Assembly (NCBI GenBank): GCA_038380795.1
Contig: CM076261.1
Location: 35,303,866 to 35,367,865, forward strand
Direction: 5' to 3'
DNA: 64,000 nucleotides
Source of the DNA: Pyrocephalus nanus
Taxonomy: Eukaryota > Chordata > Aves > Passeriformes > Tyrannidae
Part shown: positions 14,467 through 26,284 of the stretch, in pieces
How the letters are laid out: the number at the start of each line of letters is the position of its first letter
Position numbering within the stretch: position 1 is the first letter of the stretch
The notes under the pieces: model-generated
Told to the model about the DNA's origin: nothing
Seen by the model: only the letters and a program-made list of their open reading frames with translations
Database searches by the model: none
Program-made: the position numbers and the translations under genes

Positions 14467-14520
14467 GATTGGGGAACGAGACAGTAGTGAGCAACCCCAC
14501 AGAAAGGGACCTGGAAGGAA
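14461..14520 (+). mobile_element. Short older CR1 piece 5' of the younger copy
   Basis: About 60 bases resemble the CR1 stretch that encodes YRLGxE...xERDLxxxV, reading TACAGATTGGGGAACGAGAC and then CCACAGAAAGGGACCTGG. In CR1 this block lies between the RT core and the 3' part seen at 16,262-16,556. That suggests the younger copy (14,540-16,257) landed inside an older element, though some 300 bases of the expected CR1 are missing between the halves. Confidence 0.4.
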
Positions 14521-14675
14521 GAGTTTAGGAATACAGTTTGGTCTTGCCAAAAGAAAATCAGAGATAAGAAGGCAAAACTTGAACTTGATTTTGCCGCTTC
14601 TGTGAGGATAACAAAAAGTCTTTCTATAGATTCATCAATAGCAAAAGGAAGGACAAGCAAAACCTCCATTCTTTA

Positions 14676-15017
14676 TTGAACCTGGGTGGGAAAGCAATTA
14701 TCAAAGATGAAGACAAGGCTGAAGTATTTAACACCTTCTATACCTCAGTCTTCAACAGTAAAACAGGTTGTCCTGAGGACAGACGGCTTCTGGAGCTTGT
14801 AAACAGAGATAAGAAGGTGAATATCCCCCCTGTAATCCAGAAGGAAATAGTTAGAGACCTGCTGAGCCACTTGGATCCTCACAAGTCCATGGGATCAGAT
14901 GGGATTCATCCTAGGGTCATGAGGGAGCTGGTAGAAGAGCTTGCCAAGCTTCTCTGCATCATTTACCAACAGTCCTGGCTCACTGGGGAGGTCCCAGATG
15001 ATTGGCACATGTTGTGC
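14676..15017 (+). pseudogene. CR1 RT N-terminal fragment
   Basis: The frame opens in the linker just before RT and carries the block NTFYTSVFNSKTG, then PPVIQKEIVRDLLSHLDPHK and SMGSDGIHPRVMRELVEELA, and ends in the QQSWLTGEVPDDW motif. Past about 15,005 the same frame is nonsense, while the frame shifted by one continues the RT (HVVPIHKKG). This is a one- or two-base indel, so the piece is the first half of a broken CR1 RT. Confidence 0.8.
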
Positions 15018-15452
15018 CCATCCACAAAAAGGGCTGCAAGGAGGACCCGGGAAACTCCAGGCCTGTCAGCCTGACCTCAGTGCCTGGCAAGTTTATGGAG
15101 CAGATCATCCTGAGTGCAATCACACAGGACCTACAGGATGGACAAGGGATCAGAGCCAGCCAGCACGGGTTTAGGAAGGGCAGGTCCTGTCTGACCAACC
15201 TGATCTCCTTTTAGGATGAGGTGACCCTCCTGGTGGATGAGGGGAAGGTTGTGGATGTGTCTATCTGGACTTCAACAAAGCCTTTGACACTGTCTCCCAC
15301 AGCATACTCCTGGAAAAGCTGGCAGCCCATGGCTTGGACAGGGCACTCTGTGCTGGGTTAGGAACTGGCTGGAGGGCTGGGCCCAGAGAGTGCTGGTGAA
15401 CGGGGCTGCATCCAGCTGGTGACTGGTCACCAGTGGTGTCCCCCAGGGATCA

Positions 15453-15839
15453 GTGCTGGGCCAAGTTCTGTTTAACATCTTTATCAATGATTTAGATGAG
15501 GGGATTGAGTCCACCATTAGTAAATTTGCAGATGATACCAAGTTGGGAGGGAGTGCTGATCAGCTGGAAGGCAGAAGGGCTCTGCAGAGGGACCTGGATA
15601 GGCTGGAGAGTTGGGCTGTTTCCAGCGGGATGAAGTTCAACAAGGCCAAGTGCCAGGTCCTGCACTTTGGCCACAACAACCCCCTGCAGAGCTACAGGCT
15701 GGGCACAGAGTGGCTGGAGAGCAGCCAGGCAGAAAGGGATCTGGAGTTGCTGATTGACAGGAAGCTGAACATAAGCCAGCAGTGTGCCCAGGTGGCCAAG
15801 GAGGCCAATGGCATTCAGGAACCTGAATTCAGGACCTGA
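15453..15839 (+). pseudogene. CR1 RT catalytic-core fragment (FADD)
   Basis: A 128-codon open frame inside the CR1 copy holds RT palm motifs: [20 protein letters not shown] at its start, with the catalytic aspartates in FADDTKLGG. The thumb-side block [20 protein letters not shown] and the [20 protein letters not shown] segment follow. It is the longest intact catalytic piece of any CR1 in the window. It ends at a TGA created by the nearby deletion scar. The upstream fingers domain is in other frames, so this is a fragment. Confidence 0.85.
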
Positions 15840-16261
15840 TTCAGGAACACAAATCCTATGAGGAGAGGCTAAGGGAGATGGGGTTGTATAGCCTGGAGAA
15901 GAGAAGGCTCAGGGGAGACCTCATTACTCTTTACAACTCCCTGAAAGGAGGTTGCAGCCAGGTGGGGGTTGGTCTCTTTTCCCAGGCAGCTATCGGTAAG
16001 ACAAAAGGTCATGGTCTTAAGCTCTGCTAGGGGAGGTTTAGGTTAGATATTAGGAAGAAATTCTTTACAGAGAGGATAATCAGGCACTGGAATGGGCTGC
16101 CCAGGGAGGTGTTGGATTCTCTGTCCCTGTTGATATATTAAGACTGGATCTGGCACTTAGTGCCATAGTCTAGTAACTATGGTGGTAGTGGATCAAGGGT
16201 TGGACTTGATGATCTCAGAGGTCCTTTCCAACGCATCTGATTCTATGATTCTGTGATCTTT

Positions 16262-16556
16262 CCTCTGTGGTGACCAGTGACAGAGGGAATGGCCTGAAGT
16301 TGTGTCAGAGGAGGTTTAAGCTGTATAATAGAAAAAGGTTCTTCACTCAGAGAGTAATTGGGTACTGGAACAGGCTCCCCAGGGAACTGGTCACAGCATC
16401 AAGCCTAACAGACAGAGTTCAAGAGGCATTTGGACAATGCTCTCAGCCACATGGTGTGACTCTTGAGGCTTATCCTGTGAAGGGCCAAGCTGGACTTCAA
16501 TGGTCCTTGTGGCTCCCTTCCCATTCAACATATTCTATGGTTATATGATTCTATGA
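16262..16556 (+). mobile_element. Second CR1 3' end, abutting the first
   Basis: Directly after the tail of the first CR1 a different CR1 3' end follows. It starts CTCTGTGGTGACCAGTGACA (ORF2 C-terminus, LFSVVTSDR block), passes through the 3' UTR, and ends TATGATTCTATGATTTT at about 16,556. Its UTR differs from that of the 14,540-16,257 copy, so it belongs to another subfamily. It is read as the distal half of an older CR1 interrupted by the first copy. Confidence 0.85.
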
Positions 16557-18284
16557 TTTTGGAAACAGAGCTAAAACGGGCTGCTAAGTCTACCACTCTC
16601 TACTCCCCTTTGGAAATTCCTTCCTCTTTCACATCTGGCTTTCAGTGTTTAAAATTGCAATGTCGATACTTCTACACCTTCAGCAGTGAGACAAGCACAA
16701 ACTGTAAGTAAAATGGGTTAAAAATTTTGCAATAAGAATTATTTTGACAATAAATTGTGTTTGTAATAGAACAAAGTGTTTTCATTCAACCTCTACATAG
16801 GTGAAAATTACAGGATTTGGCAGTTTGCTAGTGTTTCATTTTTTTTATGTAGGATAGCACTGCCATTCAAAATTTGCCTTTGGAGCATTGCAATTTCTAA
16901 GTTAATGATCTTTTGATTTTTTTTTAATTCAAAATTGGTGCTTCATTCCCTACAGTTTTATACTGAATCTCATGGTGAGTAGTTGGAAGACTGTTAAAAC
17001 AGATTTTGTCTTGTGTCTTATGGTATTCACAGGTTTTAATGCATATCTTTATATTATCAACAAATAACCTTTTCCAGTTAGCAGTTCTCACATTTATTGT
17101 TTTGTTTTTTCAGACCTCCTTGTCCTTTACCTTATTTGTGTAAGGTAAAAGAACACTATCTTTATCACTGTTCCACTTAGCTCATCAATGTTACAATTCC
17201 AGACATTCAAGAAAAGGCTTTGTTATTTTTTCAGGTGCTTTTATGTTAAATCCCAGAAAGGAAGACAGTGCTGACCGAATAGAAAATAATAGATTCAAAA
17301 TAAAACTAAGCATTTTTACAAAGAAATGTATAACATTTAACTTGAAATGGAATGAAAGGCACATAAAAATTATGCAGCCCCAGTGACATCCAGAGGATCA
17401 TCCAAGATGCTTTATTTACATATTTTTTGTCCTTGCAAAAATATTCCCTCTATTTAGACAAGAACATTTAAAAAGTTGCATCCAAAAACTATATGAAAAG
17501 GGGTTATAAAGTCTAACTTACCGATGACTAAGCAGTCTGTTTTCAAAGCTAGATATCTGACTATCAACAGTCACAAATACTATGTTATGCTAAAGGATTT
17601 GTTTGTAAAGCCAAAGCTCAGCCAAAATACCTTGATTTCAGGGTTTTCTGATACTGTTTTGTGTAACTAAAGTTGTTTAACAGTAATTTGACTGGCAATA
17701 TGACAATGTTATACCTCAGTGGAGACTTCTTAATTTTTTATTCTCTACTGAAGAAAGAAGGTTTATAAGGAGTTTGAGATAAAAGTGTCATTGGCTACTG
17801 AAATGTCTTTTAAAAGTCTGTTAACTCCTCACAAGGCTTCCTTTTTTCTTAGCCAACAGCTGGCTGTACTCCACCAAATATTTATATCCACCTTTCTGTT
17901 CAGTCTCCTGTTCTTCAGAAGCTGTGGGCCCTATTCCTAGGAAGTCACTTTATCATCAACTTGCCATCACTTTGGCACTTCCATAAAAGCAAATGTCAGT
18001 ATAACAGTAGTAAGTGGGCATTTAGCTAACTAAAATTGCTTAGACGGTAAAATGAAATGTATGCATAAAATAAGTAATCTGTGAAATGAACTGAAGCTCA
18101 GCAAACTTCAAGGCAGTGGGGGATTTGGTCAAAGGAGTACATGCTTAAGCTGTGTTCCCCCAATTCCTTCAGAACAAGGGGCAAATACTGAAAGGAATAT
18201 GAAGACTGGCCTGATTAATATACAGGTTAGAGGCTGGTGGTATAGGTGGAAATTTTTTTTTGATCATTGGGTGGTTTACACAGC
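16557..18284. other. AT-rich DNA between two CR1 copies
   Basis: No gene, RNA or repeat recognised. A somewhat GC-richer patch at 17,850-17,960 has no clear identity. Confidence 0.55.
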
Positions 18285-18803
18285 ACCAACAGCAACTGAC
18301 AGATGAGGTCCACCTGTCTCAGACAGGAAAACATGAGATGGCAGGGCTAATTGAGAGGGCTTTAAACTAGGTTTTAAGGGGGAAAGGGATACAACTAGGC
18401 CTACTGGAGAGGAGCCTAGGGGCAACATGCCAGGGTTGGAGCTGAAATTGATAGCCCAGCTGAAGTGCATCAACACCAATGCACATAGCATGGGCAGTAA
18501 ACACTAGGGACTGGAAGCCATTGTGCAATAAGAAACTGTGACGTATTAGTTGCTAGCACAGACAGGTGGTGGGATGACTTTCACAATTAGAGTACTGCAA
18601 GGGAAGGCTATAAACACTTTAGAAGAGATAGGCAAAGCAGGAGAGGTGGTGGGATAACCCTGTGTGTTAGGGAGTGTTTTGATCATATTGAAGTGAAAGA
18701 TGAGGATGACAAAGTTGAGTGGCTGCAGGTAAAGATCAGGGGGAAGGCTAGCAAGGTGGATGTCCTGTCTGTTACAGACCACCTAACCAGGAAGAATAGG
18801 TAG

Positions 18804-19154
18804 ATGACACATTCTGCAGAAGGTTGGCAGAAGTCTCACAATCACCAGCCTTTGTACTCATGGGAGACTTCGACTCAACAGATAACTTGCTGGAAAAACA
18901 ATAGGGCAGAGAAGGAGCAGTCTAGGAGGTTCCTGGAGCATGCGAAAGATAACTACCTGACACAGCTGGTAAATGACCCTACCAGGGGTGGTGGTACCCT
19001 GGTAAGTCTGTTGTTTGTGAACAGAGAAGGACTCATGGGTGATGTGGTGGTTGGAGGCTGTCTTGGGCATAGTGAACATGAAAGGCTAAAGTTTTCTACT
19101 CTGGGTGAAGTTAGGTGGGGCACCAACAGAGCTTGGACCATCTTGGACTTCTAG
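18804..19154 (+). pseudogene. CR1 endonuclease C-terminal fragment
   Basis: A 116-codon frame matches the end of the CR1 APE-type endonuclease. It includes SRRFLEHAKDNYLTQLVNDP, TRGGGTLVSLLFVNREGLMG and LGHSEHERLKF. In the family the last block is usually SDHE, where the His is catalytic. Here it reads SEHE, so the Asp before the His has become Glu. The N-terminal endonuclease frame upstream is full of stops. Confidence 0.78.
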
Positions 19155-19746
19155 CAGGCAGACTTGGACCTGTTTAGGAGATTGATTGATAGACTCCCAT
19201 GGGATTCAGTCTTGAAGGGCAAAGGAGTCCAGGAAGGATAGACATACTTTAGGAAGGAAATCATGAATATACAGGAACAGGCTTTCCCCAAGTACCATAA
19301 AGCAAGTCAGCAGTAAAGAAGAATGGCCTGGTTAACAGAGAACTTAGGCTGGAACTTAGGCCAAAAAAGACTGTATCGTCTCTGGAAGGAAGGACAGGCA
19401 ACTTGGGGGGACTAGAAGGATATTGTGAGGTTATTTATGGAGTGAATTAAAGGAGCCGAAGCCAAACTGGAACTTAGTTTGGCTGCTGCTCTAATAGCAA
19501 AATAAGTTTCTACAGATAAGTTTCAAACAAAATAAGTTTCTACAAATACAGCAAAAGGGCAGTGAGGAGGTGTCTCTGTCCTTTGGTGCATGCAGAGGGT
19601 AGCATAGTGCCAGGGGATGAGGAAAAGGCAGAGGTACTTAATGCCTTCTTTGCCTCAGTCTTTAATGCCAAGACCAGTTTTCCTCAGGATATCCAGCTCC
19701 CAGAGCTGGAAGTTAGTCGTGGGGAGCCTCTATAATCCAGGAGGAA

Positions 19747-20136
19747 ATGGTTAGATACTTGCTATGCCAATTAGACACCCACATGTCTATTGCTCCAGAT
19801 CAGAGTACTCACCCAAGAGTAGTGAGGGAGCTGGCAAAAGAGCTTGCCAAGCCACTTCCAACCATTTCCCAGCAGTCCTGGTTAACCAGAGAAGACCCAG
19901 TTGACTGGAAATTAGAAAATGTAACAACAATCTACAAAAAGGGTCAGAAGGATTATTTGGGTAACTACAGGCCTGGCAGCTTGACCTCAGTACAAGGGAA
20001 GGTCATGGAACAATTCATCCTGAGAGCCATCACACAGCACGTGCAGGACAACCAGGGGATCAGGCCCAACAAACCTGGGTTTATGAAAGGCAGGCCCTGC
20101 TGGACAAACTTGATCTCTTCCTACAGCAAAGGGACC
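19747..20136 (+). pseudogene. CR1 RT fingers fragment
   Basis: This open frame covers the first third of CR1 RT. It reads RVVRELAKELAKPLPTISQQ, SWLTREDPVDWKLENV, YKKGQKDYLGNYRPGSLTSV and GKVMEQFILRAITQHVQ, ending with GFMKGRPCWTNLISSYSKGT. It lacks the catalytic FADD region because of the deletion near 20,136. The codons after that are out of register with RT and come from the 3' UTR. Confidence 0.82.
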
Positions 20137-20215
20137 CACTTAGGGGATGAGAAAATGATGGACTAAATGATCCTGAAGGTCTCTTCCAACCTTGAAGATT
20201 CTGTAAATCTGTGAA

Positions 20216-23200
20216 ATATGATGAGCCTTCTGATCAGTTGTCTACAATCAATGCAGAAGTGTCTACAGGAATTGCATAAGTGCACCCATGGAAGATTACC
20301 TGTCTTTCTGGTGTTGCCTCTATACCAGTTCTGATCCATGGCATTTTTTTTTCAGGAGTGCCTTTCTTTTGTTACTCAATAACACCACAATCTAGTGACT
20401 AGAAGAAGACCTTGGGAAATTGATCATATTGTATAAGCATCAGGTTATAGCTTGCAAATTAATCTTCCTTTCCAAATATTTTTGAGGATGAGACTACCCT
20501 TTTTAAAGATAAGAATGCAGTGCAATTCCACTTTGAATCTAATTTTTAAGGGGAGGCACCAAAACAGGAGAAAGCATTCCCTGATTTAGAATCTGTTTTG
20601 TAAATGGCAAAGAATATACAGCATTATACATAACAGTATTCAAGAAATAAAAATGTTAGAAATGTAAAACCTCAATATATTAAATAGCTGACATCTAAAT
20701 ATATCATGAAATACTTAAAATTGCTGCATCTGAGCACCTATAGAGGCTAGTTCAGATTCAAAGAGTTACTTTGAGAATATAGATTCTGAAGATAATTGTT
20801 TAAAAACAAAACTAGACAATACAGGTGCCTTTAAAAAGTTTATGCAGGACATACAATCCTTGCAATTCTTCTGACAGTAATAGTTTGTGTCCAATATTTA
20901 TATTGGCATATTATTTATTAGTATGGAGTGCTGCTTAATGTAGAGGTATTTTGTTTCCTATTATTAATTCTGATAGCATAATCAGGAGTAATCTATCTGT
21001 ACTAAGCATTCCACACAAAACACAACTCAAGAGAGACAAAATATGAAGGAAGGGATTACACCACAGTGTTGGAGTTGTATCTTAATTGTAGATGACTCCT
21101 GAGGCTGCAGTGCTACAAGAACAGACAGAAATTAATACCTCTGGTAATATAAGAAAAAATGCTGACATTTTCTATTTGGAATTAAAACTTTGCAAAATTA
21201 TGCTTTTAGCTTTAACAACCAGTTGAATTGAATTTAGAAGTCACTAGCGTGCAACAAGGAGCCTAGTTTTGTTTTTTGTAAGTTTTTATAGAGAAGTGAG
21301 TGCATTTCCTGTGAAAATCTAACCATAGGGGCAATAAATCGAGCTATTAAGAATATTATTATTCCTTCATTAAATTTCACGGTTTGTTATTGTCCAATGA
21401 ACTGCAGTTTTTAAAGAGATAGATATTGCAGGAAGGTTTCTAAATAAAACGGGGGTGGGGGGGAATTGAATAAGAGAGATTTGCTGCTTAAGAATTCTTT
21501 GATTATAACTTGATATTAAAATAAAAGAAAACAAGAACCTAATCCAAAACAACAAAGAACAGTTGAAATATATTTATATAGTTAAAAAAATATTGAGATA
21601 ACTTCAATGTCAGCCAAAGGATATGTGAATATTTATTTAAAGAGTTGACAAAAGGGCAGATGATTAGGACAGACAGAAGCTAAACACACAGTAACAGAAA
21701 CACCGGCTAGATCAATTTTAAGAAAACTAAGATACTTCTTTTATTGTAAAAATTAGAGAAATGTAATGATCATAATTATTACTATTTGAAGTATCATGTG
21801 AAAATATATTAACACTTACTTTTCAACATTTAAATTCTTTTTAATGAATTAAATGTTATTAACTGAAAATAAGTCAGAAGGAGCACTGTGTGTGATGTTA
21901 ATGGTGCATATTCTCTTAGGAGTCACTTAATAATTTCAACTGTTACAGATGTTTCACTTGAGAGTTCTAAGTAGCCTCTAGTGTCAATGTCAGAAAATGC
22001 TGAACGTGATAGATGTTTGCCCAGGATTTTTTAAAAGAAATTTCATTATTACTTGTTTAAGTACTTTCTGTCAAACTGATAGATGAAAAAAATTACTACT
22101 TTAAAAAAACCCAAACAAACAAACAACAAACCAAACTTCTGAGTACTTAAAAATATTTTTAAATATTCCTTTTATTCCTCTAAATAGGAAGACCTATACT
22201 ATCACCTTACCTTTTGCAGTACAATTGCACGATAGCAGGTCTTGACAGTTTTGTAGTCTGAAAATTTGGTGATTAACTGAGAAAAAGGGTGATACAGCCA
22301 ACACAGTTAATGAATTATTCTTAATAGCATCTATATTAAAGAAGTACATGTTTTACTATTAAACTTCAAGCAGAAAAGATATAGGAGCACAATTCTGGTT
22401 TCTACAATGATGGCTGGAAAGTTTTGTTGCACTGAGCAAATAAAATCCAACTTCAAGTATGACAAAAATTCTCACCTTTCACTACTTTTATCAGTTTATT
22501 TACTATTCCTATCTACCAAAATACAGATATTCTCTAAAATATATTACTGAAAAAGCACCACTCATCCTCTTTGCAAAACATCTCTCCACAGTCTTACTAG
22601 ATGTAAGTCTTAAAGTCTATGTTTTATGTTGTCATCACAGAAGTTTTGTGTTGTCCTCCAGTTGTAATAGTGAAAGAGGGTCAGTTACAAATGTAGTTAC
22701 TGAAAACAGTAACAGTAACTGAAAACAGCAGATTCTAAAGTTGCCCCCAACAAGTTATTTATTCCCTTAACTAATATAAATGTCATCATTTATAAGTTTA
22801 TTTTCTTCATCTATGCTATACAGTTCCCACAAACTGGGGCAGTAAAACCTTTAATCATTCAATCTCCTGAGTTATTAAAAATATGATATGCGTGTTCTGT
22901 ACTGGTTTTGTGTGTTGTAGTTTGTGAGGTTTGTGAGTTTACAAGCATGGAAGCATTCAATCTCATCATTATGATTCTCCTGTCCCTATTTCATGAGGTT
23001 TATTATATTCCTGTACATGGTTGCAATTTCAGTGATATAAAGCCAAATTCTTACTGATGTCATAAAAGGAAATCTAAGTGCATGAACATAAAGCAAGAAT
23101 GACTCATTAAAACTTATGCAGCTGGAGTAATCCATTATTCAAGATTGCCTATTTCCCTTGTAAAACAGATGACTGGCCACTGGAAGAGAATTGTTTCCTC

Positions 23201-24570
23201 AGAATGTAAGGCTTAACTGGATAGAATAGGCTGTGGTAAATACCTAGAATATTTGCAGAGCAATAGAAAGCCAGATCAAATTGTTCAACTATTGCATCTT
23301 TGCCCCTAGCAGATCTGACCCTGCTGTATTATCCTAAGTATACAATAAAGATTACATTTTTGAATTTTTACATTACATTTTTACATTGAATTACATTTTT
23401 ACATTTTTGAATGCAATAGTGATTAAAGCATTTTGAGATCCAAGCTTCTACTCAGCTTTTTTCTCATTTTTTTTTGTTAGGAATATTTCCTCAGTTGTTT
23501 CATTTGAAGAATAGGACAAGAATTTTCAAATAATTCATAAAATCATAATAATAATTTCATATCTGTAAAACAAGAAGAGAAATTATCAACTTTTTATTAC
23601 TCCTCATGAAGGAAAATTCTTCTCCCTTTAGCAATCTTTTCAGCCAACTCTCTCCCAGATTCAACAGCAGGTTGTTGGTAGAGGGATGAAGTTCCGAAGG
23701 TAAGTGCAGATGGATTATTCTTAAATGAATTCTAGCTATTTTGATAGCAAAAATGATGAAGTAATCACCCCCATTTTACAAACAGTATGGTTAAATGACT
23801 TGCTAGGACCATTCTTTTTCCTTTTTCAGCCCCACCTACATACCTGTTCCTCACCCCAATGAAGTGTCCCACCCCATGTGCTTCTTGTCTCATACTGAGA
23901 AACCACTATTTTTTTTCTATAATGCTATTGTTCCTTTAAAATTATATTATTTTCCTTTTTTTTTAATTTCGGATTTATTTTCTTCTGCTGTCTTTGTAAG
24001 AGTACCACACAACTTACGGGGTTTTTTTATACTGAGGATATATGTACAAGTACTTCATCCTGAAATAACACTGAACTTCTCCTACCAGGTCAAGTTTGAT
24101 TCATTATGTGTGTAAAATGGCAAATAAGGAATATTTATGTTACACTTTGGATTAGTAGCAGAGTAAAAAACTTTAACTGCAACCAAATCTTCAAAACAAT
24201 CCCTGTTCCCACTGCATCTCACTTCTTTTAATTTCTCTTTCAGTTTTACTACAACTACATTGTATTCATATTATTATTAATAAATTTAGTGGTTTTCTAG
24301 ATGCTTCTGTAAAATAACTTTAGGTATATGAATTAATCAATGTGCCAGCAAGATAGACAAATAATCTTCATATTTTATAGATGAGAATTCTGAATAGCAG
24401 AGGAACAGATTTCACTCAAAAAATACTCACAAAATTTGGGAAAAAATTTGAAATTAACCCCTCTACATTGATGATCTTCCAGTCCAACAATGCAGCTGAT
24501 GAATATGCTGTAATCTCCTTCATTTTTACTCTACCTGACTTTACCTGAACCTCTTAAGTCGTCCTTTCAT
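20216..24570. other. AT-rich DNA, no gene recognised
   Basis: It holds a GGGGGTGGGGGGG-like G run at about 21,452, an A/C-rich tract at 22,105-22,135 and the TTACATTTTT repeat. No exon or transposon seen. Confidence 0.55.
23351..23412. repeat. TTACATTTTT-type local repeat
   Basis: Several imperfect copies of TTACATTTTTGAAT are packed into about 60 bases. Confidence 0.8.
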
Positions 24571-24850
24571 TTACAGAATTGTTTGAGGCTGGAAAGGACT
24601 TTTCAAAGTTATTTTGCTTAAGCCCCGCCTCTGATCTGGTAAGGCCATCTAGAGAGAATTGCCTAGGACTATGTCCAGATGGCTTTTAAATATCTCCACA
24701 GCCTCTCAGGGTAACCTGCACCAGTGTTCATTCACCCCCAATAGATAAAAATTTTCATCTTTGTTCACGCAGAACCTCTTGTGTTTCAGTTTGTGTCCAT
24801 TGCCTCTGATTGTAACAGTGGGCATAATTTTCTTGCTGTGTTTACAATCC
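24571..24850 (-). mobile_element. CR1 3' end (minus strand), old
   Basis: It reads ACAGAATTGTTTGAGGCTGG and AAAGGACTTTTCAAAG at the tail, then the CR1 UTR/ORF2-end phrases TTTTAAATATCTCCACAGCC and TTTGTGTCCATTGCCTCTG. The terminal octamers are largely lost and there are several gaps, so it is an old copy. The 5' limit near 24,850 is approximate. Confidence 0.75.
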
Positions 24851-26284
24851 ACAGAGTAACAGATCTAGATAATTTCTGCTGCAATGAAAGTGCTCATAAT
24901 ACCCAGTGAGGTTGTATTTTCTTACTGCTGGTCTAAATTTGATCCAATATCTCCAGGAGAATCCCTTTGCTGATTTATAATCTGCACTAGGGAAGCTAGT
25001 CATTCTATTAAGAAATTCAGATATCAAAGGAAAGACAAATATTCCTTAAATTAATTCCGTGGACTGTATAAAAAAAAAAAAACAAACCCAAAACATTCTT
25101 TTTGTTGTCTATGGTTAGCTTACAAATGTAAAGTAATAGGCAAATTTAATACACATGCATATTACAGCACCTAAAATAAATGTCAATGCCTTTGAAAAAT
25201 ACTTGGGGAAAAAAAATCATCTTCATTGATGTTACAGCAGATGGGTTTCTGCAAAAGATAAGAGCTCAGTTGGAAGCAGACCAGAGGCTATTTTTGACAT
25301 CCTTGTTAGAGGGACAGATGATGCCACAGTAACTCTTTAACTAAAATTCACTTAGCCTTCAGTGATGTTTAGTAAAAATCAATTTGGAGTTCAAATGAGT
25401 TCAATGAATGTATTTTATATATGTGTTCAAGGTTAGAATTTTAAGTCTTCCTTTTGTATTGTGAGTTTTCTATTAAAATTTATATAATTCAGTAGTGAAG
25501 GATTTAATACTTGAGGTGGATGTTGACTCTTGTACAAATATTTACCAGAAAAAATCAAGTTCGCTGTCTTGAAATTAACGTGGTTAATCTTAATGAAAAA
25601 TTAGTCAGAAATAAATCACAATTTTGCTAGCTTTACTATAGTAAGGTTTCATTTATAATAGATGAGTTTCTTAAGGAAAATGTTTATTTGTAACAGAAAA
25701 CAGGGAGCAAGTAAGCAAGTATGGTAGCTTCTTTAATATATTATGGCTGTCTCACGAGCCTTATTAGGATATTATATCTGAATTACATAGGTTTACAGGT
25801 TATCCACATTCTGAGTGGGAAAAGGGATTTGACAACTGATTTTTTTTTTATTGAGTCATAGAAGAGTGTATTTTCTCATAGATAGCTTAAGATAGTTTTT
25901 ACATGAAAGCTTCACATATTTGGGGTTATAATGTTATTTGATGTTATTCATCGATTAAGACTTTTTCTATGATAGTGTAAGTTCTTATTAATCTCTTTAA
26001 TTTTGGGGCAGTATGTGTAAGAAAAATATGAGCAGAGGCTACTAGGTTTCAGTCAGGACATCCGAGATATGCCATAAAATTTTAAACTGAAATGTTCATA
26101 GTCTAGAGATTTTGGCATAATGCTAGAAGTACTGAGGAAAGCGGGAAAGTAGTCTTTTCTTTCAAGCTATTCCAAGTCAATGAAGCTTCACCTATGAGCC
26201 TAAAGAAAATTGTTTGAGTTTTTAAGTGAGCTTATTTTGACTGTTTTATCATATGAAGAGAGGAGATTTACTCAAACCCTTAGT
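24851..26284. other. AT-rich DNA, no gene recognised
   Basis: Only an A tract at about 25,071-25,082 and a T tract at 25,843-25,851 stand out. Confidence 0.55.

Larger units (their letters stand above)
14540..16257 (+). mobile_element. CR1 copy, 5'-truncated, with RT and complete 3' tail
   Basis: The copy starts in the linker before RT, near 14,540. It includes KAEVFNTFYTSVFNS (from 14,715), DPHKSMGSDGIHPRVMREL and QQSWLTGEVPDDW, and a frameshift near 15,005 leads into VVPIHKKGCKEDPGNSRP and ASQHGFRKGRSCLTNLISF. After a stop and further shifts come [11 protein letters not shown] and the catalytic FADD at 15,525-15,536, then [16 protein letters not shown] deletion around 15,815-15,846 joins [11 protein letters not shown] to the block [20 protein letters not shown]. 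The 3' UTR ends with GATTCTATGATTCTGTGA at 16,257. About half of the catalytic region is still open, but the copy cannot encode a full protein. Confidence 0.93.
18285..20215 (+). mobile_element. CR1 copy with endonuclease and RT start, internally deleted
   Basis: It opens near 18,465 with CINTNAHSMGS, the CR1 endonuclease start, although the mRNA-like homology may begin nearer 18,285. Endonuclease pieces follow, including FLEHAKDNYLTQLVNDPTRG and DVVVGGCLGHSEHERLKFST (18,920-19,110). The linker to RT and then NAFFASVFNAK (about 19,640) come next. A 139-codon frame at 19,747-20,166 has QQSWLTREDPVDWKLENVTT and IYKKGQKDYLGNYRPGSLTS. At about 20,130-20,160 the RT jumps straight into the final 60 bases of the CR1 3' UTR (GGTCTCTTCCAACCTTGAAG), so more than 1 kb of RT and C-terminus is missing. 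The tail ends near 20,215. Confidence 0.88.
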
